Source: an uncultured Lachnospiraceae bacterium (GTDB taxonomy: Bacteria > Bacillota_A > Clostridia > Lachnospirales > Lachnospiraceae). Taken from it: 30,862 nucleotides of DNA. Where the stretch lies: the NCBI GenBank assembly GCA_902767195.1, contig CACXGS010000042.1, positions 1-30,862 on the forward strand, in the 5' to 3' direction. Positions 16,828-24,779 of the stretch are shown here, piece by piece (the first letter of the stretch is position 1; each line of letters starts with the position of its first letter). The position numbers and the translations under genes were made by a program. The notes beneath the pieces were generated by a model, which did not search any database, was not told where the DNA came from, and saw only the letters and a list, made by a program, of their open reading frames with translations.

Positions 16828-18063
16828 TTAAGTGTGGGAACCTGCAGACCGGATTCTTAATACTTCAATGCCGGTCCCGGCGTAGGTGTAGAGATCTCCC
16901 GGCTTTACCTCTTCCGGATCCTGTATCAGAATGGGATGACAGTCCTCGTGGAGCAGCACTGCCTTCATCTTGTCATCCTGACGGTAAAATGCCATGATTT
17001 TCCCGGAGAGAGCTCCGTTTCTGGCCCTTTCCTGGCGTGTCCCGAATTCGATAGGAACAAAGCCGTAGTTTTTTATGTAGGGACTGTATTTCACATCACC
17101 CACACGGTAGGTAAAGCGGATCAGGCTGCCATCCTGACGGCCGGAAAGAAGTTCCGGAATCTCCGGCATTTTCCCGGTGCCAATCAGATGGTCTTCCAGG
17201 TCGGCAATGATCTCATTGATATCGGAGTAGCGTTCCTCCTCCGGCGCAATCATTTTTGCGATGATTTCCGCGATTCTGTCGTCGACTCCGGGCATTTCCT
17301 TCAGACAGTAGGCATACTCGTCTTCGATCATGTAGCGGTTGATATCCTCATTTCCGTGAAAATGATGATGGCCGGTATAGATAAAATACAGGACCAGGCC
17401 TGCAGAATAGATATCCATCTCCTTGCGGCATACATAACTGTTCCAGAACTTGGGGTCCGCATAGCCCGGCGTCCCCTTCTGCTCCCGTTTCATAACAATG
17501 GTGGCACTGGATTCATGGAGGTGGACCCAGTCGAAATCAATAATTTTCACCAGGCTGCCGTCCGCTGCCGCCATGACATTTTCCGGCTTCAGATCGCGGT
17601 GGACGATGGGGTCATCCTGATAGCGGGTCATGTAATGACGGATCCCGTAGAGGAATTTGAGAACGATGGTATGGCAGACCTTCATCTTTTCGTCCCAGGT
17701 ACTGCCGGCTACATGCCCGCCGGTAACCAGATCGGACAGGTCCCGGCCCGGTATATATTCCACCAGGGTAATGAATCTCCCGTTATCCTCGTCGAACATG
17801 CCGCCGTAAATGCGCACAATAAAAGGGGAATAAAGCTGAACTTTACTCTCCTTCTCCACATACACCCCATCGGACTTCTCACAGAAGAGCACCTTGAGGA
17901 AATACTGTCTGGAAGACCGGATATCGCGGGCAATCAATGTCTGTTTATTTCCACTTCGTCCTGTTTCCCGGAGAATCCGCAGGGAGACAGTCATCCTGTC
18001 GCCGCTCCGGTCCCGGTCCCTGACCCACTGAAAGGTATCTCCTTCCTTAAAGTAAGCATTCAT
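16828..18063 (-). CDS. Serine/threonine protein kinase (Hanks-type)
   Basis: The 411-residue kinase has a catalytic domain at about residues 25-300. K57 is the likely ATP-anchoring lysine and E72 its partner. The catalytic loop is HRDLKPEN (H155-N162), the metal motif is DFD (176-178, in place of DFG), and the activation segment reads KGTPGYADP. A classical glycine-rich loop is not visible. Residues about 310-411 form a separate beta-rich tail of unknown role. There is no membrane segment, unlike PknB-type kinases. The ATG at 18063 overlaps the PP2C stop by four bases, so kinase and phosphatase are translationally coupled. They presumably act in opposition on the same targets, possibly the vWA proteins or the GTPase (inference). 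Confidence 0.92.
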   Translation of the reverse strand: MNAYFKEGDTFQWVRDRDRSGDRMTVSLRILRETGRSGNKQTLIARDIRSSRQYFLKVLFCEKSDGVYVEKESKVQLYSPFIVRIYGGMFDEDNGRFITLVEYIPGRDLSDLVTGGHVAGSTWDEKMKVCHTIVLKFLYGIRHYMTRYQDDPIVHRDLKPENVMAAADGSLVKIIDFDWVHLHESSATIVMKREQKGTPGYADPKFWNSYVCRKEMDIYSAGLVLYFIYTGHHHFHGNEDINRYMIEDEYAYCLKEMPGVDDRIAEIIAKMIAPEEERYSDINEIIADLEDHLIGTGKMPEIPELLSGRQDGSLIRFTYRVGDVKYSPYIKNYGFVPIEFGTRQERARNGALSGKIMAFYRQDDKMKAVLLHEDCHPILIQDPEEVKPGDLYTYAGTGIEVLRIRSAGSHT

Positions 18064-18980
18064 AACCTGTGTATCCTCTCATACGTTTTCAAAAGGAGCT
18101 TCCGTATTCCCCGGAGCTTCTTCTGGGTCTTATCCTCATTTCTGCCTTCCTCTTTCCCGGGGAACAGGTCAAGGGATACTGTTGTTTCCGGAAGGCCTTT
18201 CTCCGTTACTTCTTCTTCCTCATTGGGGAAATAGACGATGGCCGTCTGGTTGTCATCCTCTCCCTTGGCCCTGGCGGAATCGAACAGGGTACGGATCAGG
18301 GTGTCCGGTGAAGTAATCTGATCGAAAACCCACTGGAGCTCCTCCTCATCGAGGCCGCCGAATGCCCCGTCGGTTCCGACGATGATGCAGTCGTAGTCTC
18401 TGGAATCCACCACATTGATATAGGGTTCCACTTCCTCTCTTCCTCCCATATAGGAGAGAAGGCGGTTCTTATTCTGATAGTAGAGAAGACTCCCCGGCTT
18501 GATCTTGCCTTCCCGGACCATCTTGCCCGCCGCATTCTGCACTTCACTGAGCAGTTCAACCTGGCCGTTCTTAAACCCGTACACGGGACTGTCTCCGCAG
18601 TTTGCGATCAGCAGGGTATTCCAGAAATGTAAAACCACCGTCAGCGTTGTGCCTCCCCTGACACCGCTGTCGATTCCTTTTTTATACAGGGTCTTCCCGA
18701 TCCTGGAAAAGGCCCGGACCGTATTATCCTTCAGGACTTCCAGCTGGTTCTCCAGGCTGGTATCGGTAAATTCCTCACTGAGAAGGGTGCGCATCAGTTC
18801 ACGGTACCAGAGCTTCACCGCCGTAGAAGAATACTCCTCGCCGGCATCGAGACCTCCCATCCCATCGGCCACTACCATAGAAGAGACCTGGGCTTCGTGA
18901 TTAATACCCAGATCCATTTTGCAGTAACTGTCTTCATTTGTTGTGCGTTTGTTTTTTACACTGTCAAAAAAGCAGGCCAT
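18060..18980 (-). CDS. PP2C-family serine/threonine protein phosphatase
   Basis: The 306-residue metal-dependent phosphatase carries the PP2C motifs in order: NED (N15-D17), ADGMGG (D39-G43), GGTTLT (109-114), CGDSPVY (128-134), GTDGAFGG (D204) and the final DDN (242-244). Metal-coordinating aspartates are thus all present and the enzyme should be active. Residues 255-306 form a charged tail (acidic, then lysine/arginine rich) not needed for the fold, possibly a docking segment. The ATG at 18980 follows AAAGGAGGACAGG. It is the first gene of a five-gene operon and is coupled to the kinase by an ATGA overlap. Its expected role is to reverse the kinase. Confidence 0.92.
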   Translation of the reverse strand: MACFFDSVKNKRTTNEDSYCKMDLGINHEAQVSSMVVADGMGGLDAGEEYSSTAVKLWYRELMRTLLSEEFTDTSLENQLEVLKDNTVRAFSRIGKTLYKKGIDSGVRGGTTLTVVLHFWNTLLIANCGDSPVYGFKNGQVELLSEVQNAAGKMVREGKIKPGSLLYYQNKNRLLSYMGGREEVEPYINVVDSRDYDCIIVGTDGAFGGLDEEELQWVFDQITSPDTLIRTLFDSARAKGEDDNQTAIVYFPNEEEEVTEKGLPETTVSLDLFPGKEEGRNEDKTQKKLRGIRKLLLKTYERIHRL

Positions 18981-19049
18981 AACCTGTCCTCCTTTTGATC
19001 AGATCAGTAATTAGCGTCAATCCGCCGTTCTTGATTGTGTGTTTGTTCT

Positions 19050-19058
19050 ATGATACCA
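19050..19058 (-). promoter_or_regulatory. Candidate extended -10 promoter for the PP2C operon in the divergent intergenic region
   Basis: The 171-base region 18981-19151 separates the minus-strand PP2C gene from the plus-strand kinase and must serve both. On the minus strand TGGTATCAT is an extended -10 element; the -35 region is poor. No clear plus-strand promoter was found (TTGATT at 19031 with 17-base spacing to TACCAT is weak). Confidence 0.35.
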
Positions 19059-19151
19059 TGTTCTCAATTGGAATCGATTAATAAAATGTTACAGAACTCT
19101 GTCTTTTCACCAGATTACCCATCGTAATCATTTCGTTATCCGGAGGTAGCC

Positions 19152-19865
19152 ATGAGCAGCCAGTCCCCGATCCTGATGGATCAGATGAGCAATATCACAA
19201 GCATACAAAAGAAACAGGACTGCATACTCTTTCAAGGCCTGTTGGGCGAGCGGAAAATCTTCGGCAAAGCTCTGTCTGCCGAGAGAGAAGACCTGATGGC
19301 TGCTATCACCGATGAGTACCATACCATGAAGGACATTTCCCATCCCATGGTTCCGCATTACTACGGAATTACTGCACCCTTCTGCCCTGACGGGAATAAA
19401 GAATACAAGGCTGTTATCAGCGACTATATCAACGGCACGACCCTTCTTAGGGCATCCGAAGATCTTTCCTGGCGGGAGATTCTTGCTATGGTTACACCTG
19501 TCATCGGCCTTCTGGGGTTCCTGAAAGACAGGGGTCTTGTCTATACGGACCTCAATCCCGGAAATATCATGATCAGCCCGGCGGGGCATCTCTATCTTGT
19601 GGATTATACCGGCGCATGGTATTACCGGAGGACTCCCTCCCCCACATACCGGCTTCGCTTTTCCTACCGGCCGGATCCCTCCCTTCCGGGAGACCGTCTC
19701 CTAATCCAGGAAACTGCCCTGATGCTGGAGGATCTGTTTGATAATAAAAAAGAAGGCAGTCTCCTGCCTTCTTGTGTATATGCATTGCTGGAAACGGGTC
19801 TCCACCCTTCTTCCTCTCTTTCTCTGAAGGATTATCAGCAGATGATCAGAAACTGTCTCCGATGA
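19152..19865 (+). CDS. Minimal diverged protein kinase-like protein, opposite strand within the cassette
   Basis: The 237-residue protein keeps the core of a eukaryotic-like kinase in reduced form. K39 (GKALSAE) and E55 (DEYHTM) fit the lysine-glutamate pair. The catalytic loop is YTDLNPGN (D133, N138, with the HRD histidine and arginine replaced by Y-T), and the metal aspartate is D151 in VDYTGAW instead of DFG. The C-lobe is short, about 75 residues after D151. The start ATG at 19152 follows CCGGAGGTAGCC. It is the only plus-strand gene between 8 and 26 kb. It is divergent from the PP2C operon and convergent, with a 22-base gap, to the HTH gene. Catalytic residues are retained, so activity is plausible; it may also act on small molecules. 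Confidence 0.85.
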   Translation: MSSQSPILMDQMSNITSIQKKQDCILFQGLLGERKIFGKALSAEREDLMAAITDEYHTMKDISHPMVPHYYGITAPFCPDGNKEYKAVISDYINGTTLLRASEDLSWREILAMVTPVIGLLGFLKDRGLVYTDLNPGNIMISPAGHLYLVDYTGAWYYRRTPSPTYRLRFSYRPDPSLPGDRLLIQETALMLEDLFDNKKEGSLLPSCVYALLETGLHPSSSLSLKDYQQMIRNCLR

Positions 19866-19887
19866 CGATACCCATCGATCTCTGGAA

Positions 19888-21480
19888 TCAGTTCTCCCGG
19901 GATGCTCCTATTTGGGCCAGTTCCTTAAGAATGGCAGGAATGGCACAATCCTCTACATAGACGGCATCATCCCGGAGATTGGTCCGGATCATGGACACGA
20001 GTCTGTCCTTCTCGATCCCGGCTGCTTCCAGTTCTCTCTCAAACTGAAGAAAACTCTCCTCTACCTCATCCTTGCGGAAACATTTTCCCGTCCAGATCGT
20101 GTAAAGCATGGCGCTATAGAAATAGACGTCATTCATCAGGAAGTCCTGGGAAAAGCGGCTGGGCTTTCTCATATAACAGTAATCTGCGAACTTCTCCATC
20201 TCCATAATATCAGGAATCTCTGTCTTCTCCACGGCCAGAGAGGGAATCTCCGTACACTCCGGCAGATCCGGAACTTCCCTGCCGAGATTCAAATAGGCTA
20301 AAGAACCGGTCTTAAAGGAAGCATTCTTCCGGCAGCGGTTGACATCGTCAAAGAGAACCCGGTCCACCGCAGCATAGCGGCAGTATCCTGTCTTTTCGTA
20401 ACCGTAGTCTCTCCTCTTCTGGTTCTTCCGGATCTGGGTTCCGATACATATGGACAGCCACCATTTCTGGGCAGTGGACATATCGTAGATGGCATTGTAT
20501 TTCCTGCAAAGATCCTCATCGATATCATAGCCCATACGGCGCAGGTTGTCTGTCACCGTCTCGATCAGAATCCACATTTCCTGGGTGTTGGCAAGGGAGG
20601 AAGCCTTATACTTGCAGACCATCTCAATGATGATCTCCACCGGGGTTATCCCCAGAGGTTCCATCTGCGCCTTGGCCAGAAGCTTCTCCACCGATTCATA
20701 GGAAGGCTGGAGGGCCAGGCAGAAACGCAGGAGCCACTCTCTTGTGACGATGGCCTTCCCTGCCCGGATCTTGGAGAACTGAGCTTCACAGTGAAGGCAT
20801 CCGATATCTCTCAGGAACCAGGAAGCCTTCTCATAATAGCCGTACTCCTCTTCTATCACTTCCTGAAGGCAGCGGCCGAACTGTTTGGTCCCCTCCCGGA
20901 ACTCTTCCCGGTACTTGCCGATCAGGCCGTAGAACTCATCCAGGCTGCGAGTCTGGGCCAGCATGACCCAGAGGTCCGTGGTGGCCAGACTTCTCATGTC
21001 GGGCTCTCCCGGCTTACTGAGCATATCCTCCACATTTTTCTTGACCATTTCCAGCTCTTCGATTCCGAAAAGGCCGTTGATCAGAGCAATCCAGAGGGCA
21101 TCCTCAATGTTCTTGCAATAGAGGCCGTAGCCCATATAACTCTCCAGAAGGATATGATTGATTTCTTCCAGATTCATCTGAAATGCCATGCCCATGGTAA
21201 CATAGATCTCTCTCGAGGAAGGCATTGCCCCCTTCAGCCAGGAACCGATGGCCTGTCTGGTCACCGGCACATAAACAATCTCCCCGTCTTTTTTGGAAAC
21301 GGTTTTGTGATAGACCATCTTGGAAAGCGCCGTATTGCTCAGGTCAAAACGGTCCATTTTCTCTTCCAGAAATTCCGAGAAAGGCTGACGGTTCCGGACA
21401 TGGTCCTTCAGTCGTTTTTCTACTTCTCTTGTGAATTCTTCTGTATCACTGCTTTGTATCAAATCTCTGTTCAGTGCCAT
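19888..21480 (-). CDS. Protein with N-terminal XRE-like helix-turn-helix, GTPase operon
   Basis: The protein has 530 residues. I place the start at ATG 21480 behind GAAAGAGGG; the in-frame TTG at 21519 would overlap the preceding gene by 38 bases and lacks a better site. Residues about 30-115 look like a lambda-repressor-type HTH: SNTALSKMV, then VTRQAIGSWLKGAMPSS, then a helix ending in NLEEINHILL, with an insert (about residues 55-70) between the helices. Near residue 200 is a second helical segment, and GKAIVTREWLLRFCLALQPS (about 253-272) resembles another repeat of the same fold. The rest is helical with no recognised domain. The start is one base past the stop of the membrane protein gene. 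A DNA-binding or scaffold role is possible. Confidence 0.75.
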   Translation of the reverse strand: MALNRDLIQSSDTEEFTREVEKRLKDHVRNRQPFSEFLEEKMDRFDLSNTALSKMVYHKTVSKKDGEIVYVPVTRQAIGSWLKGAMPSSREIYVTMGMAFQMNLEEINHILLESYMGYGLYCKNIEDALWIALINGLFGIEELEMVKKNVEDMLSKPGEPDMRSLATTDLWVMLAQTRSLDEFYGLIGKYREEFREGTKQFGRCLQEVIEEEYGYYEKASWFLRDIGCLHCEAQFSKIRAGKAIVTREWLLRFCLALQPSYESVEKLLAKAQMEPLGITPVEIIIEMVCKYKASSLANTQEMWILIETVTDNLRRMGYDIDEDLCRKYNAIYDMSTAQKWWLSICIGTQIRKNQKRRDYGYEKTGYCRYAAVDRVLFDDVNRCRKNASFKTGSLAYLNLGREVPDLPECTEIPSLAVEKTEIPDIMEMEKFADYCYMRKPSRFSQDFLMNDVYFYSAMLYTIWTGKCFRKDEVEESFLQFERELEAAGIEKDRLVSMIRTNLRDDAVYVEDCAIPAILKELAQIGASREN

Positions 21481-21481
21481 A

Positions 21482-23290
21482 TTATCCCTCTTTCCGACTG
21501 TCTTTTCCCTGTTTTCCAATCAGCTGTATCATCGCTGCCATCTGCATCAGGAATACGAGGATTCCCAAAATAATAAAGAAGTAGAGGCGTATTCTCTGGT
21601 CCGGGAAAAACCAGGCCGTCATATCGATCAGCAGGCCTTCCGTCAGGCAGAGCCCCCAGATCTTCCAGAGAGGACGCCATTCTCCTTTCTGTCTTAGAAT
21701 ATACCAGTAATTACAAAGAAGCAGAATCCAGATTCCGAAGAGTCCCAGGGCAATCTTCCAGTGTCCCAGTCTTATCGTATAGTGAGCCAGATAGATCATG
21801 CAGCCGGTCATAAATCCCTGAACGATCCCTGTCAGTATAAAGCCCAGGCTGTCATCCCGGGTCTCTCCTGAGTCCTCTCCCTGCCCGGTCTCCGGAAGGG
21901 GGACTTCTGATCGGATCCGGTCAGTCTCTTCCTCTATTGCCTGACTGGTCTTTTCAACACTGTTTTCCCCCAACTGTCTCTCTTCAAGATCCGGGACGAT
22001 AACCGGAATCCCGTCATCCACAGACCACTCCTGGACTGCCTGCTCATATTCTCCTGTTATCTTCTGGTACAAAACCCGATTCCTTTCTTTAATATCCTGC
22101 ATAAGCGCATCTTTCCTTTTATCCCAGTCAAAACCTGCCGACAAGGCCCACAGAATCTCTTCTGCGACCGGACCCAGGCTTTTCATGGTACATCCGCTCA
22201 TCAGTCTTTTGATATAGCTGATCCTCTCTGCTTCCGAAAGGTTTGCGGCATGGATTCTTTCCCGGATCCTTCTGGCTGTCTGCCGCAGTCCCGGCTCCGC
22301 TTCTCCGAGAAAGAGAATATCCGGCATAAGCCGGAGCAAAATCTCCGTATCCTTCGGGCTGCTGCTTTCCCCGTATGATCCAAGCCAGAGATACTCAAGC
22401 TTCTTCAGGGCCCCCGCATGATTTTTCAGATTCCCCAGAAGCCTGTCAGACTCCCCAAGGAAATCCGACAGTTCTCCGTCATCCCGCAGATAGCTGTCTG
22501 CCATCCAGGAGAAAAACTCCGTCTCCAGGCGCTCTCTGCCTCCCGGATCCCTGTCGCTGCTTTCCCTTTCCCGGCTTTCTTCCCCGGATTCCTCCCCGTC
22601 CTTGCCGTTCAGATAAAAACAGGGGCTTCCCAAAGGAGCCGGTGAGAAAACAAAGGATACGCCCTTCACCGGAACCCTGGAAAAAGAAAGGTATCCTGCC
22701 TGTTTCCTTAAGATGGACGGGATTATTTCATGAATCAGGAACATGGTCTTCTCTGCCTTCCCTGCGAAATCCTCTTCCGCCCAGTCGGGAGCAACCAGAT
22801 TGAGCTGAGAAAGCTCTCCTGATACTGTCCTGTAAACCAGGGGCAGCAGGTCCTTTAACCGTTCCTGAAGCCCCAGAGAAAGCAGGATATCTCTCCCGGT
22901 CCACCGGGGCAGGTCGATTTCCAGAGGGGAAAGGAAACCGTCTGTCTCCGGATCCCCCCAGTCCCGGCCGGGATACAGGTAAGCGACCGGTGTCTCTTCC
23001 TCTCCCGTCAGCTGGTACATTTGAACATATTTGTTCCTTCGACCCACATTTCCGGATTTCCTGGGAGTGACTCTCATCTTTACAAATCCGCAGGAAGCAC
23101 TGTAGAGGAGCATCTCCGCCGGAATTCCTCCGGAATAGTCCGCCTTACCGGCAGATGCCATTTTCTCAAGCTCTCTCAGGCCCTGCTTGTCTCGGGGTGT
23201 GGATGACGCGGCGATTCCCCATCCCGGCGATCTGGCGAGGATCGACTCTTCAGCCCAGGTAAAAATGTGCCGCTGATAGATCGATTTCAC
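21482..23290 (-). CDS. Large membrane protein resembling GTPase-associated protein 1 (GAP1-like)
   Basis: The 602-residue protein starts with GTG at 23290, overlapping the GTPase stop by four bases, behind a purine-rich GGGGGAGGGGG. The N-terminal region (about residues 1-120, including IYQRHIFTWAEES and a W-G-I-A-A-S-S pattern) resembles the N-domain of proteins encoded beside double-GTPases and annotated GAP1 in comparative studies; this match is from memory and weak. A charged low-complexity linker lies at about 228-252. A helical middle region follows, then about four membrane segments between residues 485 and 592. The soluble N-terminal 480 residues are most likely cytoplasmic. Translational coupling makes it the natural partner of the GTPase and may tether it to the membrane. 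Confidence 0.78.
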   Translation of the reverse strand: MKSIYQRHIFTWAEESILARSPGWGIAASSTPRDKQGLRELEKMASAGKADYSGGIPAEMLLYSASCGFVKMRVTPRKSGNVGRRNKYVQMYQLTGEEETPVAYLYPGRDWGDPETDGFLSPLEIDLPRWTGRDILLSLGLQERLKDLLPLVYRTVSGELSQLNLVAPDWAEEDFAGKAEKTMFLIHEIIPSILRKQAGYLSFSRVPVKGVSFVFSPAPLGSPCFYLNGKDGEESGEESRERESSDRDPGGRERLETEFFSWMADSYLRDDGELSDFLGESDRLLGNLKNHAGALKKLEYLWLGSYGESSSPKDTEILLRLMPDILFLGEAEPGLRQTARRIRERIHAANLSEAERISYIKRLMSGCTMKSLGPVAEEILWALSAGFDWDKRKDALMQDIKERNRVLYQKITGEYEQAVQEWSVDDGIPVIVPDLEERQLGENSVEKTSQAIEEETDRIRSEVPLPETGQGEDSGETRDDSLGFILTGIVQGFMTGCMIYLAHYTIRLGHWKIALGLFGIWILLLCNYWYILRQKGEWRPLWKIWGLCLTEGLLIDMTAWFFPDQRIRLYFFIILGILVFLMQMAAMIQLIGKQGKDSRKEG

Positions 23291-24732
23291 TCAAGCCACC
23301 CCCTCCCCCGCATATACTTCATAACCATCCACAGCAGAGGATCCTCTACACGGATGGGGTTGACCCGGCTCACCGCTCTGATGATCTTCTCCGTCCCTTC
23401 CAGTTTCTCCACGGTCTCACATCCCAGGGCAGACACGGCAAATAAGCCTCCTTCCCTGTAGTCCTCCAGGTATTTCTGGATCCGGTAGATCTTCTGGTCA
23501 AATATGGGCTTCAATATATTGTGCCGGAGGAACTGCCGGTCCATGTTCAGAAAACCCTGTGTGATCTCATCTCTTTGAAATAAGAGCTCACTTCCCCGGT
23601 ATTCCCGAATCTCTCCCAGCTCCTCCAACAGGTCACTTTTGGCGATGGTCAGTGCCATATATTTTCGGCGAAGATCCCTGTCATCCGTTATATTCCGGAT
23701 TCCCTCAAGGATAACATCCGCCTTACATTCTGATATCATCTCTTCCCCGGCTGTGTCCTGAATCAGGTAATCTGACTGATCCATGACCTGTTTGCCGTTT
23801 TTATTGCTCATGCGCTGGATGGTAATCTGCTCCTGCCTGCTCATGAGATGCAGCCGGGTAAGGACCCTCTCCTCGTCCGGAATCCTCTTGGTAATGACGG
23901 AGTGGGTCAAATGCATCTGGGCCGGATCCACCATACAGATATAACCGTTCATATGCCTCACAAAACCGGTGGCTCCGCTCCCCGAGATATCCCGCATAAG
24001 CTCTCCCGCCACATCATAGATGGCAGTCAGGATCGTATGGGGTCTCTCCTCTGTCCGGTAAGTCATCTCCAGGAACAATGGTTTCCGAAATGACTTGCCC
24101 GTCGATTCCGGGCAGATCCCGTAACGATACAGGCGGTCGGCATTTCTTTCCATCTCAAGACCCTGCTCATCCCCGGGATTCCCGGAAGCGTTCCGGACGG
24201 TAAGGTTCTCCCTCTGCAGGACCTCATATCGATTCATGATCAGCGAGGAAAGATAGACGGTTTTTCCGGATGCCACACTTCCGGCAAGACCCACCATAAA
24301 AAGCTCATAGCGGAAGAAATTCCTTGGCAGGATATTATGGCACCAGGGGCAGACCATGGTCTTTGAGTAGAGGCTGACACCACCCTCCCTGACCTGAAAG
24401 GAATAACCCCTGCTCTGGGGATCATAGATCTTGACAGCCGGCTCCCTTCCGGTGGCAGCCAATTCCCGGTTGCACACCTTCATCATCGTATTATCAATGA
24501 CAATTCTGGAGGCATCAATCTGATCCTCCGTAATCCCCATGGAAGACCAGAAATACTGGTAATTAAGATCCCTTTTCTGAGCGATCAGACTATTCAGGGC
24601 AGGAGACTGAAAGCGAAGTCCGGATGGCTTCACAAAAAAAGCGGCATCCGAATTCGTAAAACTCCGAAAACAATATGGACATTTCTTTTTGTGTTTTTCC
24701 GCAAGCGAGCCTGCTGCCTGATAATCTGCCAT
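23287..24732 (-). CDS. Zinc-ribbon TRAFAC-type GTPase (double-GTPase-like)
   Basis: The 481-residue cytoplasmic protein has a split zinc ribbon: CPYC (C18, C21) and CPWC about 100 residues later. A P-loop follows at G151-T158 (GSVASGKT). A G3-like motif lies at YDVAGE (D240, G243), a second similar motif at QDTAGEE (about 348), and a G4-like motif at AKSD (K365, D367), supporting guanine nucleotide use. This layout fits the DO-GTPase group described by comparative genomics of bacterial conflict and stress systems (family name from memory). The ATG at 24732 follows GGGAGG. The gene sits between a one-pass membrane protein and the GAP1-like membrane protein, suggesting a membrane-associated switch complex. 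Confidence 0.82.
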   Translation of the reverse strand: MADYQAAGSLAEKHKKKCPYCFRSFTNSDAAFFVKPSGLRFQSPALNSLIAQKRDLNYQYFWSSMGITEDQIDASRIVIDNTMMKVCNRELAATGREPAVKIYDPQSRGYSFQVREGGVSLYSKTMVCPWCHNILPRNFFRYELFMVGLAGSVASGKTVYLSSLIMNRYEVLQRENLTVRNASGNPGDEQGLEMERNADRLYRYGICPESTGKSFRKPLFLEMTYRTEERPHTILTAIYDVAGELMRDISGSGATGFVRHMNGYICMVDPAQMHLTHSVITKRIPDEERVLTRLHLMSRQEQITIQRMSNKNGKQVMDQSDYLIQDTAGEEMISECKADVILEGIRNITDDRDLRRKYMALTIAKSDLLEELGEIREYRGSELLFQRDEITQGFLNMDRQFLRHNILKPIFDQKIYRIQKYLEDYREGGLFAVSALGCETVEKLEGTEKIIRAVSRVNPIRVEDPLLWMVMKYMRGRGWLE

Positions 24733-24779
24733 ACAATCCTCCCTTCCATCAAAAACGCCCGGGAATTCCGTATCAGAAT

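Noticed and set aside
16936..18234. 432-codon open frame on the plus strand
   Set aside because: It lies antisense to the kinase and PP2C genes, whose catalytic motifs are unmistakable; the open frame is a by-product of codon bias.
21481..21519. TTG-initiated extension of the HTH protein
   Set aside because: It would overlap the preceding gene by 38 bases; ATG 21480 has a good ribosome binding site and a one-base gap.
20791..21573. 260-codon open frame on the plus strand
   Set aside because: Antisense to the HTH gene, no ribosome binding site, no recognisable protein pattern.
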